A DNA stretch of 64,000 nucleotides from Asaia platycodi JCM 25414 (GTDB lineage: Bacteria; Pseudomonadota; Alphaproteobacteria; Acetobacterales; Acetobacteraceae): assembly GCF_000614545.1 (NCBI RefSeq), contig NZ_BAKW01000002.1:186001-250000 (forward strand), given 5' to 3'. The notes under the pieces were generated by a model. That model was not told where the DNA came from. It saw only the letters and a program-made list of their open reading frames with translations, and made no database searches. Below, one piece after another: positions 10,616 through 19,850 of the stretch. How positions within the stretch are numbered: position 1 is the first letter of the stretch; each line of letters starts with the position of its first letter. The position numbers and the translations under genes were made by a program.

Positions 10616-11073
10616 GCGCGTGTTCCCTTGCTACGAAAGCGTGAGAGGGCGACAAAGGCGGTGGCCAGCGAGACCCAAAGCCCGGCGGTAAGGAAGACCG
10701 AGCGTCGGCCATCCTCATCGATTTCCTTCTTTTCGAAACGGGCGCCGCTATCCCAGATCAGATGGCGGATGCTGGCAACGAAATGATAAGTGGTGGCCAC
10801 GCCCCAGCCGAGAAAGACGAGCCGCCCCAGCGGGTGGGTCGCGACACGCTGCGCACGGGAAAAGGCACGCGGCCCCTGGGCGAGAGCTGCCAGCCAGGCA
10901 ACGGCCAGACCTGCACCGAGCGACGACGCGACGCCCGCCATGCGATTGCCGATCGAAAGCGCCATTGAGAGGCGAAAACGATAGACATCCAGATGGGGCG
11001 ACATGGGACGCCGTATGGCCCGCCCCTGCGTGTCGGTGCCGTGATAGAACGCTTCGCGTCCGTCGGAAGCCAT
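10612..11073 (-). CDS. sdhC: succinate dehydrogenase cytochrome b556 subunit
   Basis: Cytochrome b subunit of complex II and first gene of sdhCDAB. RPMSPHLDVYRFRLSMALSI matches the conserved N-terminal region with S-P-H, and TYHFVASIRHLIWDSG carries the haem-ligand histidine region. About three membrane helices are present. I chose the ATG at 11073 because GAGG lies 8 bases upstream and homologues begin near this point; an in-frame ATG at 11121 would add 16 residues. It is divergent from zapE. Confidence 0.92.
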   Translation of the reverse strand: MASDGREAFYHGTDTQGRAIRRPMSPHLDVYRFRLSMALSIGNRMAGVASSLGAGLAVAWLAALAQGPRAFSRAQRVATHPLGRLVFLGWGVATTYHFVASIRHLIWDSGARFEKKEIDEDGRRSVFLTAGLWVSLATAFVALSRFRSKGTRA

Positions 11074-11334
11074 GGCGATACCTCGGAATTCTGTCTGCGG
11101 GCTATGCGATACCTTACCCACATAGTCTCATTCCCATGGTTCGTCATGTGCATATTGATGTGAGAATCGGCACTGTTTTTGTCTTATATATCATGCAATT
11201 CCGAGGCTTTCGCATCTGTATCGTCTCACCAAGGCGTGACCCTGCTACAGGGGCGCGTTACGTTCGGTCGCGTGTTACGATCGAGCCAGTAGCGTGATCA
11301 GAAACCGCGATTGAGCGACAGCAGAGAGAGACCG

Positions 11335-12465
11335 ATGCCAGAACTGAATCCTGCGCAGGCGACCCACGGTCGGGAGAGCTGCGTGCTGAAGGCCTATCGA
11401 CGTCTGATCGACCTTGGGCAGATCGAGGCCGATTCAGCGCAGGGTCATGCGGCCGCGGCGCTGGATCGACTGGCGCAGACTCTGCAAGCGCGCCATGAAA
11501 GCAGGGATGGTTTTTTCTCGCGCCTGGCGAAGCGCCGTCCCGCGCCGATCAGGGGGGTGTATCTCGTCGGCGAAGTCGGGCGGGGCAAGACCATGCTCAT
11601 GGATTTGTTCTGTCGTGAAGTAGCGGTATCGAAAAAGCGCCGCATCCATTTTCATGTTTTCATGCAGGAAGTCTTGCGCGCGCTGCATAAAGGTCAGAGC
11701 CGCGGTGAACGTCGCGAAGACCCGGTGCGTGAGTTGGCACTGAAAGTGCATGAGCAGAATGATCTGCTCTGCTTCGATGAATTCCAGATCAATGACATGT
11801 CCGATGCGGTTCTGATCCTGCGTCTGCTCGATATGGTGATGGAATTCGGTACGGTTGTCGTGGCGACTTCGAACACGGCGCCCTCTGATCTGATGAAAAA
11901 CCAGGTACAGAACCGTTCAACCATGCGACCGTATCTGGAAGCTTTTTCTGCGCATATGGAGGTGCTTCCGCTTCAGTCAGCTCGAGATTATCGGCGTGGG
12001 CGTGAGCTTGACGGTCAGATCTGGCTCGCGCCGCTCTCGGAAGAAAATACTGCCCATTTGCGGCAGAGGTTCGAGGCGTTGACGCAGGCCAGCGCCGGAC
12101 CGGATTTCGTGTCCATAGGGTCACGCCGTATTGCCGTACCATCCTGCTGGAAGACGATTGCATGGTTCGGTTTTGAGGATCTCTGTGGTGCGGCGCTCGG
12201 GCCTGCGGATTATCTGGCCTTACTCGGCCGGTTCGACACGATTTTTATTGATGGCATCCCCGAACTCGTTCCTGACCAGTTCGATAAAGCGCGACGCTTC
12301 ATCAATCTGATCGACGTCATGTATGAAAATCATACTACTCTTTTCGCAACTGCCGCGGCCCAGCCCGAGACTCTTTACCAGAGCGGTGAGAACGCCAAGG
12401 CTTTCGAACGAACGGCGTCACGTCTCGAAGAAATGCGATCTAGTGGCTGGCAGGAAGAAGTATAG
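11335..12465 (+). CDS. zapE: AFG1-like ATPase ZapE
   Basis: AFG1/ZapE family P-loop ATPase. ZapE acts at the division ring in Escherichia coli, and the family is linked to respiratory-chain quality control in mitochondria. The protein has the Walker A sequence VGEVGRGKTMLMDLF near residue 80, RIHFHVFMQEVL, the Walker B segment LLCFDEFQINDMSDA, and the sensor region VVATSNTAPSDL. It continues to the family C-terminus FDTIFIDGIPELVPDQ...FINLIDVMYE. ATG 11335 follows GAGAGA; a TTG at 11311 is the alternative start. It is commonly found near TCA or respiratory genes, as with sdh here. Confidence 0.93.
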   Translation: MPELNPAQATHGRESCVLKAYRRLIDLGQIEADSAQGHAAAALDRLAQTLQARHESRDGFFSRLAKRRPAPIRGVYLVGEVGRGKTMLMDLFCREVAVSKKRRIHFHVFMQEVLRALHKGQSRGERREDPVRELALKVHEQNDLLCFDEFQINDMSDAVLILRLLDMVMEFGTVVVATSNTAPSDLMKNQVQNRSTMRPYLEAFSAHMEVLPLQSARDYRRGRELDGQIWLAPLSEENTAHLRQRFEALTQASAGPDFVSIGSRRIAVPSCWKTIAWFGFEDLCGAALGPADYLALLGRFDTIFIDGIPELVPDQFDKARRFINLIDVMYENHTTLFATAAAQPETLYQSGENAKAFERTASRLEEMRSSGWQEEV

Positions 12466-12520
12466 ACGGTTCCCTTCTTTTCCACTGGCTCCGTCAAGAA
12501 CTATTTTTCTGACATGATCA

Positions 12521-12557
12521 ATCCAGAAGCAGGGCAGCTATGCACCTGCTTCTGGAT
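12521..12557 (+). terminator. hairpin downstream of zapE
   Basis: ATCCAGAAGCAGG and CCTGCTTCTGGAT form a perfect 13-bp stem with an 11-base loop, 55 bases after the zapE stop. There is no T-tract, so it is either a rho-assisted or 3'-protective hairpin. The remaining bases to 12720 hold no gene I recognise. Confidence 0.6.
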
Positions 12558-12722
12558 GCTGTTCTGCACCGTATTACCGATCAGCGCCGACACGGAATAC
12601 CTAGGCATATGAGATGGATGCCACGTCTCTGTTTCCGTCGTAGTACCAATGCTGTTTGAATGAGCGATTAGCTTACACTTAAATTTGAGATGACATTTTT
12701 TGTCGCAGTCTTTCTATGGTTT

Positions 12723-12778
12723 GATAATGAGAAACTTTCGCATCTATGAGTGGATCGAAGGTAATGATAACCAAAAGG
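12723..12778 (+). promoter_or_regulatory. two Fur-box-like sites before the TonB receptor
   Basis: GATAATGAGAAACTTTCGC (from 12723) matches the classical 19-base Fur consensus at 14 positions, and GGTAATGATAACCAAAAGG (from 12760) at 13. They lie 66 and 29 bases before the receptor start, where iron repression would be expected. The match counts were made by eye against GATAATGATAATCATTATC. Confidence 0.4.
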
Positions 12779-12788
12779 CCCCCAAGAA

Positions 12789-15169
12789 ATGCATTCTCGT
12801 ATCCGGCTTCGGTCTTCCGTGCCAGTTGTTGCTGGCCTGACTCTCATCTGTAGTGGATCATATCTTACCCCTGCGGAGGCAGCGTCGCCTGATGACTCGT
12901 CGGATGGGGAACAAAAGCAGTTTCCTGATCCGAAAGCTGGGGGGATCGAAAGGAACCAGGGTGACACGCTTGCGCGCTCTTTGAACAATACGAAGAGCCT
13001 CGATAAGGATCCGGCCCCTCATGGCGAGGAAAATATTCTCGTCACGGGGAGCAGGATGAACATTTTGCGCGAGCCTGTCGGGCTCGGTCGTATGCCCGAG
13101 GACGTGATGCACACGCCCCAGACCATCAATGTCGTGCCACAGGCTTTGATGGAGCAGCAGAATGTCAAATCGCTCGATGAGGCGCTCAGAAACGTACCGG
13201 GTATTACGGCCTCGGTTGGCGAGGGCGAAGGCGGCATGTCGGGTGACCAGTTTCTGATCCGGGGTTTTCAGGCGCAGAATGATATCTACGAAAACGGGTT
13301 ACGTGACTTCGGTGTCTACACCCGTGACAGTTTTTACTACGACCATGTATCGGTCATCAAAGGCCCCTCATCGGAAGTGTTCGGTAATGGAACCACTGGG
13401 GGCGCTATCAATATTGTGACGAAGGCGCCGCATAGCGGCAACAGCTACGCGGCGAATTTTTCGGGTGGGACAGGATCCTATTATCGCGGTACGATCGATA
13501 TCAACCGTCAACTGACTGAAACGATTGCCGTCAGGCTTTCCGCCATGGGAAACAGCAATGACGTTGTCGGGCGTGATTCCGTGTTCTCGCATCGCTGGGG
13601 TATTGCGCCCTCAATCACTTTCGGGTTGGGGAAAAAGATATCCTATACGCTCGATTATTTTCATCAGAACGATAATCGTATCCCGGATTATGGTGTCTGG
13701 GTCGTGACAAAGCCGGGAACTTCAATAGGCCGTCCTCTCACGGAATTTGGATTGCCGCGCACCAACTGGTACGGCACGACGTTCGACAAGGATAATATCA
13801 GCACCGATATGATCAGTGGGCGTCTGACCGCCAAGGTTCTGCCCTGGCTGACGCTTAGCAACGACACGAAGGGCGGCATCTATCACCGCTATTTCTCTGC
13901 GTCGCAGTCGAATTGTAATGTGGCCTGTACGCGTGCTTTTTTCTCCAACGCGCCGCAGACTGCACAAATTGTCCGCAATGGCGGGTTAGGCGGTCCCAAT
14001 CCTTACAGGCAGAGTGACTGGTCAATCCAGAATGTCTTTTCCGGGGTCGCACGCTTCAGGACCGGCTCGGTCAGGCATGAAATGATCAGCGGGTTCGACA
14101 TCGAGCATGTTGAAGACCATCGTAAGAACTACCCCTACAACATGACACGCGGCGGTACGAACCTTCTCGAACCGTCAGCAATTGTGCCGGGGCTGCAGCG
14201 TTTAAATTGTGCCCAAAATCCCGCCGGTCTGGCCAATATACCAATGGCGTGGGTAAAAAATGTTACAAGGATGGTGCCGCAACCGATATCGGCTTCTTCT
14301 TTTCCGATCAGATCTGGCTCACCAAATGGTTCTCGATCAAAGGCGGGTTTCGGCTTGATCAGTGGTGGAGTGACTACTCTGCGACAGGAGGGGTGAAGAC
14401 AACGCCGGATAGTCACTTCTCGCAGTCCGAACTGACCGTGAACCCGACTGTCAGCCTCATGTACACGCCAAATGACGACATCATGGTGTATTTCAACTGG
14501 GCTGAATCGACCACCCCGACCAGCCTCTACGTCACGAACAGTAACGCGCCCTATCTGACAGATAACGGCTTTTCTCCTGAGCGCAGCAGACTTTACGAAT
14601 TAGGGGCGAAATATAACGCTTTCAATGGACGTATGGGCTTCACGGCGGCGCTTTTCCGTCTGGAAAAAAGCAACGCGACGCTTACCGACCCGACGACCGG
14701 TGATGTGTCGTCATCATCCGATCAGCAGAGAAACCAGGGTCTGGAACTGAGTGCGTCGGGTAATATCACCAAGCATTGGAGCGTGATCGGGACCTATGCA
14801 CTCTACGATAGCAGCGTGACCGGGTCGAATACGCCGGCCAATCTTGGCAAACGTATCCAATATGTTCCCAAAAACTCCGCGACGTTATGGACCACCTACG
14901 ACATCGCACCGCAGACACCCTATAATGTCAGTGTGGGTGGTGGCATCACCTGGCGCCAGGCCGTCTGGCTCGATGCTGCCAATACGGCGCGCGTGCCAGC
15001 CACTGTCAATTTCGATGCCATGATTTCTCATACTATTTCGAAGCACTGGAAGATCGCAATGAACGGCTATAATCTCGGCAACCGCCTGAATTACAGCAAT
15101 CTGTTCAGTAATCGTGTCACACCCAGCATCGGCAGGTCGTTCCTGTTCAATATCGCGGCCACTTACTGA
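12789..15169 (+). CDS. TonB-dependent siderophore receptor (one frame break)
   Basis: Outer-membrane ferric-siderophore receptor. It has a signal peptide ending TPAEAA and a TonB-box-like ENILVTGSRM near residue 80. The plug domain includes MPEDVMHTPQTINVVPQALM, SLDEALRNVPGI, QFLIRGF and VIKGPSSEVFGNGTTGGAIN. A long beta-barrel follows and ends in Tyr (RSFLFNIAATY). The frame breaks near 14238; one added base joins NPAGLANI to TNGVGKKCYKDGA, giving about 793 residues, normal for the family. Fur-like sites lie just upstream. The plug resembles receptors for hydroxamate or catecholate siderophores, but the ligand cannot be fixed. Confidence 0.92.
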
Positions 15170-15252
15170 GCGGCTTTTAGTCCTGCTACCGTCTTCGTGC
15201 ACCTTGTTCATGCAGGCGAATCTTCGAGGATGGGCAGGAATCAGGAAGACCA

Positions 15253-15287
15253 AAGGGCCTGCTTCTCATGGGTGAGAGCAGGCCCTT
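15253..15287. terminator. bidirectional terminator, TonB receptor / M3 peptidase
   Basis: AAGGGCCTGCT and AGCAGGCCCTT form an 11-bp stem that extends through TCTC/GAGA toward the loop. It lies 5 bases before the stop of the convergent M3 peptidase gene. Confidence 0.75.
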
Positions 15288-15292
15288 CGATA

Positions 15293-17416
15293 TCACTTTG
15301 CGGCAGGAAGGAGGCCACGATGGGCGAGCATCGGGCCGATCTCAGGGTCCTTGCCATAGAAGGCTTTGAACATCGGGCCGTAATCCATGGTGTGACCCTT
15401 GGACAGGATCATGTCACGGAAGCGCTGACCGTTTTCACGGGTCAGACCACCATGGGACTGGAACCACGAGAACACGTCCTGATCCAGCATCTCGGTCCAG
15501 AGATAAGCATAATAGCCAGCCGAATAGCCATTGCCCCAGATATGCAGGAAATAGCTGGAACGATAGCGCGGCGGTACATCCGCGACATCGAGACCGGTCT
15601 CGTTGAGCGCCTTGGCTTCGAACTGATCGACATCCTGCCGCGGCGCGTCGGCCGAGATGCCGTGCCAGGACATGTCGAGCTGGGCAGCAGCCACGATTTC
15701 ACCCAGCGCATATCCCTGATTGAAATGGGCGGCCTTCTTGATCTTCTCGACCAGTTCGGCAGGCATGGGCGCGCCAGTCTTGTAGTGACGCGCGTAATGC
15801 GCGAACACTTTCGGGTCCATCGCCCAGTTTTCGTTGAACTGTGACGGGAATTCGACGAAATCGCGCGCCACTGCCGTTCCCGAAAGCGACGGGTAGGTCT
15901 GGCTGGCAAACAGGCCGTGCAGTGCGTGACCGAATTCATGGAACATGGTCGTCACGTCATCAGACGTGATGAGCTGCGGCTGGCCCGGAGCCGCCTTGGT
16001 GAAATTCGCCACGTTATAGATGACAGGGCGCGTCTTCAGCAGATCGCTCTGACCTACGAAATTCGACATCCAGGCGCCACCCGATTTGTTGTCGCGCTTG
16101 AAATAATCGAAATACATCAGACCAAGCGGCGAGCCGTCCTTGTCCTTCACTTCGAACACCATCACGTCAGGGTTGTAGACTGGGATGTCCTTGCGCGGCT
16201 CGAAGGTGATTCCGTAAAGCTGGTTGGCGGCAAAGAACACGCCGTCTGTCAGCACGGTGTGCAGCTCGAAATAGGGCTTTACGTCATTCTGGTTGAGGTC
16301 GAATTTCTGCTTGCGCACGCGCTCTGCGTAGAAATTCCAGTCCCAGGGCTTGAGCGTGAAATTCTGGTGGTTCTCACCGATCGCCTTTTGCAGCTCGGCG
16401 GCTTCGCGATGCTGCTCGGCTGCGGTCGCTGGCACCAGCTGGTGAATAAAGCTGTTCACTGCGGCCGGAGTCTTGGCCATCTGGTCGTAAAGCGTATAGG
16501 CGGCGTAATTTGCATAACCGAAGAGCGCGGCTTTTTCAGCACGCAGCTGGGCGATTTCGGCAATGGTCTGGCGGGTGTCGTTGGCATCGCCCTTTTCAGC
16601 GCGCGTCCAGCTCTGGTTGAACAGGGCTTCACGCGTGGTGCGATCGGTCAGCGACGCCAGATCGGGCTGCTGTGTCGTGTTCTGTAGCGGCAGAACATAT
16701 TTCCCCGACAGCTTGCGGCCTTCAGCTGCCTTCTGGGCAGAGGCAACGGCGCCGTCATCGAGCCCGGCAAGGGCGTCCTTTTTGTCAACCACAAGCGCGC
16801 CAGCCTTGGAGCTTGCGATCAGCTTCTGGTTATAGGCCGTTTCCAGCTTCGAGAGCTGAGTGTTGATCGCGCGCAGCTTCTGCTGGTCGGGATGCGACAG
16901 CTCGGCGCCTGAATGCACGAATTGCTGATACGTCACCTCAAGCAGCATGGCTTGCTCAGGGTTCAGATTCAGCTTGGCGCGGTTATCATACAGCGTCTTC
17001 ACACGATGGAAGAGCTTCGGGTTGAGATAGATCTCGTCCGAATGCTGGCTGAGCTTGGGGGCTTCCTTGCTGTCGATGGCATCCATGGCGTCGTCTTTGT
17101 CAGCCGAATAGACACCATAGAAAACGCTCTGCACGCGACCCAGCAACTGACCCGAACGCTCCATGGCGACGATCGTGTTGTCGAAGGTCGGCGCGGCCTT
17201 GTTATTGGCGATGGCCAGCATTTCCTTAAGCTGGTCTGCCATGCCTTTTTCGAATGCGGGCCCGTAATCGCTGTCCTTGATCTTGTCGAAAGGGGGAGCC
17301 TGATACGGTAATGGGCTTGCCTGGAAGAGCGGATTGCTTGGGGCGGCCAGTGCCGTTGAGGAGAGAAGGGGTAGTGCAACAGCTGCCAGAGCGGCGGCAT
17401 GTCTGAAAACAGGCAT
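15293..17416 (-). CDS. dcp: M3 family metallopeptidase, Dcp-like, exported
   Basis: Zinc peptidase of family M3, closest in layout to peptidyl-dipeptidase Dcp, which removes C-terminal dipeptides. The catalytic motif MFHEFGHALHGLF supplies HExxH, with the third ligand region FVEFPSQFNENW downstream. I start at the ATG at 17416 because it gives a clear signal peptide (MPVFRHAAALAAVALPLLSS...ALAA), implying periplasmic location; the longer frame from 17479 would place 21 residues before it. The protein is about 707 residues and the frame is intact. A hairpin lies in the leader. Oligopeptidase A is a possible alternative name. Confidence 0.9.
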   Translation of the reverse strand: MPVFRHAAALAAVALPLLSSTALAAPSNPLFQASPLPYQAPPFDKIKDSDYGPAFEKGMADQLKEMLAIANNKAAPTFDNTIVAMERSGQLLGRVQSVFYGVYSADKDDAMDAIDSKEAPKLSQHSDEIYLNPKLFHRVKTLYDNRAKLNLNPEQAMLLEVTYQQFVHSGAELSHPDQQKLRAINTQLSKLETAYNQKLIASSKAGALVVDKKDALAGLDDGAVASAQKAAEGRKLSGKYVLPLQNTTQQPDLASLTDRTTREALFNQSWTRAEKGDANDTRQTIAEIAQLRAEKAALFGYANYAAYTLYDQMAKTPAAVNSFIHQLVPATAAEQHREAAELQKAIGENHQNFTLKPWDWNFYAERVRKQKFDLNQNDVKPYFELHTVLTDGVFFAANQLYGITFEPRKDIPVYNPDVMVFEVKDKDGSPLGLMYFDYFKRDNKSGGAWMSNFVGQSDLLKTRPVIYNVANFTKAAPGQPQLITSDDVTTMFHEFGHALHGLFASQTYPSLSGTAVARDFVEFPSQFNENWAMDPKVFAHYARHYKTGAPMPAELVEKIKKAAHFNQGYALGEIVAAAQLDMSWHGISADAPRQDVDQFEAKALNETGLDVADVPPRYRSSYFLHIWGNGYSAGYYAYLWTEMLDQDVFSWFQSHGGLTRENGQRFRDMILSKGHTMDYGPMFKAFYGKDPEIGPMLAHRGLLPAAK

Positions 17417-17425
17417 GAAAAGGGA

Positions 17426-17459
17426 TCCTACGATCGTAACATGATGCGTTACCGTAGGA
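17426..17459 (-). promoter_or_regulatory. inverted repeat in the M3 peptidase leader
   Basis: TCCTACG and CGTAGGA (7 bp) enclose a second inverted pair, GTTAC and GTAAC, with a 3-base bulge. Together they form a 12-bp hairpin ending 10 bases upstream of the ATG. The position suits an operator or an RNA hairpin that affects translation. No known motif is recognised. Confidence 0.4.
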
Positions 17460-17516
17460 AGGAAAGCCGGGAGCGTCAAACCCGCATGGTCGTTTCACCT
17501 TCGCGTTGATCCGGGC

Positions 17517-18125
17517 TTATTCGCAAACGGTCTCATCGTCATCATTGAGTACCTTGATGGGGGCACCGCGTAACAGATCCTGCAAGGTATTTTTGACAGA
17601 CGCCGCGTCGCGCAGCGGCAGGGAAATTTCCAGCCCGGCACCGCTTTCATCGAACCGGCAGCTTTCCTGTATCGCGCTCCAGTCGCCGAGACGCGCCTGA
17701 ATAATAGGCAAAACTCCGAAAGGGGCATGAAAGCCGATACGCTGCATGGGGACGATCTCGATCGCCTCGCCCTGCTTGAGGCAGGACGCAGCAGCCCCGC
17801 CATAAGCGCGCACCAGGCCTCCGGCGCCAAGCTTGATGCCACCAAACCAGCGCACCACAATCACGGCCACGCGGTCGAATTCCTGTGAGTCGATGGCCTG
17901 CAGAATAGGCCGCCCCGCCGTCCCGCCCGGCTCGCCATCATCGAAACTGCGATAGCGTCCGCCGAGCCGCCAGGCCCAGCAATTATGGGTGGCGTCAATG
18001 TCGCGTACGCGTTCGAAAAAAGTGCTGGCTTCTTCCTCGCTCGCAACAGGCGCGGCATGAACGCGAAACAGGCTTTTTTTCACGACCGTATCCAGCTGCG
18101 TTTCGGCCACCAGGGTCTGGGTCAT
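17517..18125 (-). CDS. YigZ/IMPACT family protein
   Basis: A 202-residue protein of the YigZ/IMPACT (UPF0029) family. The diagnostic segment ATHNCWAWRLGG...SFDDGEPGGTAGRPIL lies near residues 45-75, followed by VIVVRWFGGIKLGAGGLVRAYG near 90-110. The C-terminal half is the usual ferredoxin-like domain. Eukaryotic IMPACT inhibits the kinase GCN2; the bacterial function is unclear. The frame is intact. It is preceded by an intergenic gap and may be transcribed with, or after, the membrane gene region upstream of it only by read-through. Confidence 0.88.
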   Translation of the reverse strand: MTQTLVAETQLDTVVKKSLFRVHAAPVASEEEASTFFERVRDIDATHNCWAWRLGGRYRSFDDGEPGGTAGRPILQAIDSQEFDRVAVIVVRWFGGIKLGAGGLVRAYGGAAASCLKQGEAIEIVPMQRIGFHAPFGVLPIIQARLGDWSAIQESCRFDESGAGLEISLPLRDAASVKNTLQDLLRGAPIKVLNDDDETVCE

Positions 18126-18219
18126 GATGTATCTTCCTGTGTTGTTCCTTTTCGCTTCAAGAAGCAGGGTCAGCTTGTCAAGGCAAGAGAGCTCTGTCGA
18201 AGGGCGTGATGGACGGGCG

Positions 18220-19493
18220 TCAACGGGTCAGGAGATACGCCTCCACGTCGCGTCGTACCGTTTCGGCATAGGAAAGATCTGGAAAAACCAGCTTCGTATA
18301 GCGAGCGTCCTGCAAGCCCGGCTGCCAGGATATCACGACGTCGCGAAGATCATGGGCCGCTTTCAGTCCAGCCAGACCTGAGACGGCCTGAAACAGCACG
18401 AGCAGCATGGCAAAACCCATGCCTGTTTTCAGGTCGAGCGGTCGGTTGTGGTACGGGTGCGTGCGAAGCCAGAGAAGCGCATGCATGACCAGTCCGGTGT
18501 GGAACAGAACCACGTAAATGGAGTAACGTGCCGGGGCGATCAGCTCGGTGCTTTCATTGGCGCGTCCCAGGCTTGCCATCATGGCGACCCCGAGGCCGGT
18601 GAGGATCAATCCGGTAGAGACCAGTGAGGCGCGCGTGGCCGGTTTCTTGCTTAGGCAGTCGGCAACGAGAATGGCGCTGGCGACGAGCCCCAGACACAAG
18701 CCAAACCCGATGGCAGGCAGGGTGAGGGCAGCGAGGCGAGAAAAGGGCAGCCCCAGAAACACGCCAGCATAGGCGCCCAGTCGCACCAAGCTGCCCAAGC
18801 CATATGGGGTGTCGCCCGACGCATGGGCGGGCAGGTCATGCCACAGATAGAGGCTTGCTTCGACGAGGCCCAGAGAAAGGGTGATAAGGGAAACGCGTAA
18901 TCCCGCTTTTGCCCGCCAGCCGAGCCAGGTCAGTACAGGCCAGATGACGAGACCGGTCATGTTGCCGAAAGGAGAGAGAAGCGCACACAGCATCGCTCCC
19001 ATGAGAAGGCGCGGATTTTACGCAGCGCAATCGTGGCGCGCGCAAAAAGCACAATGGCGGCTACGGAAAAAACGAGAGAAAGCGGATAGACGCAATTGAT
19101 CGGCAGGCCGATATCGAGCGCCGCTGTGCTGCTGAGGATCAGCATCGGGACGACGAGCGCCAGCAGCCTGTCTTTGGCGCGGGTCTGCTCTGTCATGACC
19201 CGCCATAAAAGCCCGGCAATGACGATAACGGCCAGAAGCGTCGTCATGATGAAAATTGTTTCTCGCCCGCCGCCGAATGTGAGATCGAGCAGTGTCAGCA
19301 CACGCACAAAGGCAAGTCGGTGTTCGTTGTGAGGGTGCAATAGATGACTGAGCCAGACCGTAGCATTGTTGGCCTTCAGCGCGTCGAGGGCGTCATGTTG
19401 CCATGTCAGCATGTCGAGATACGGGGTTGTGACCGCCGTGCCCCAAACGACAAGAGCAAAAATAACGACATGCACGCTGAAAAGGCTACGCAT
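18220..19493 (-). CDS. polytopic membrane protein of unknown function (one frame break)
   Basis: I do not recognise this protein. It has an N-terminal helix (MRSLFSVHVVIFALVVWG), then a periplasmic-looking segment with YLDMLTWQHDALDAL and HPHNEHRLAFVRVLTLLDL, followed by about nine hydrophobic helices. The layout recalls membrane proteins of the glycosyltransferase-39 type, but no catalytic motif is visible. The frame breaks near 19004; one added base joins RKIRAF to LMGAMLCALLSPFGNM and gives about 424 residues. It stands alone between yigZ and radA. Confidence 0.6.
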
Positions 19494-19850
19494 ATAAAGA
19501 CTGGGTTTTCCATAACGCTGCGGTGTCCGTACCGGAAAAAGGCAGAGAGACGCAGCCTGTCAAGGCGAGAAGATGGCGCAGCCAGCATAAACCGAGCTCC
19601 CGGAGCGACGTGGTAGGGCAAAGCAAATCCCGCCTCGCTTTATTTCAAGCGGACACAGAGTGAAAACAGTGGCGCAAAGAATCGATGTCAGAACTGATCG
19701 AAAAATTTCTGCCTCTTCACTGTCCGTTTAAACATGAGAAACAGGTATGCAAGATGAGCTATGTCTTGAATTTCTTAATGACATTAAGCGTAGCTTATCC
19801 GGGTAGCCACTGAGTGCTTGTCGCTTGCTGGCGCATGTGTGTTGATGAAT
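19494..19850. other. gene-free interval between radA and the membrane protein
   Basis: These 357 bases contain only very short open frames. The part from about 19690 is AT-richer than its surroundings. It must hold the promoter of the leftward membrane gene and the end of radA transcription. I see no clear hairpin terminator, RNA gene or repeat. Confidence 0.4.
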
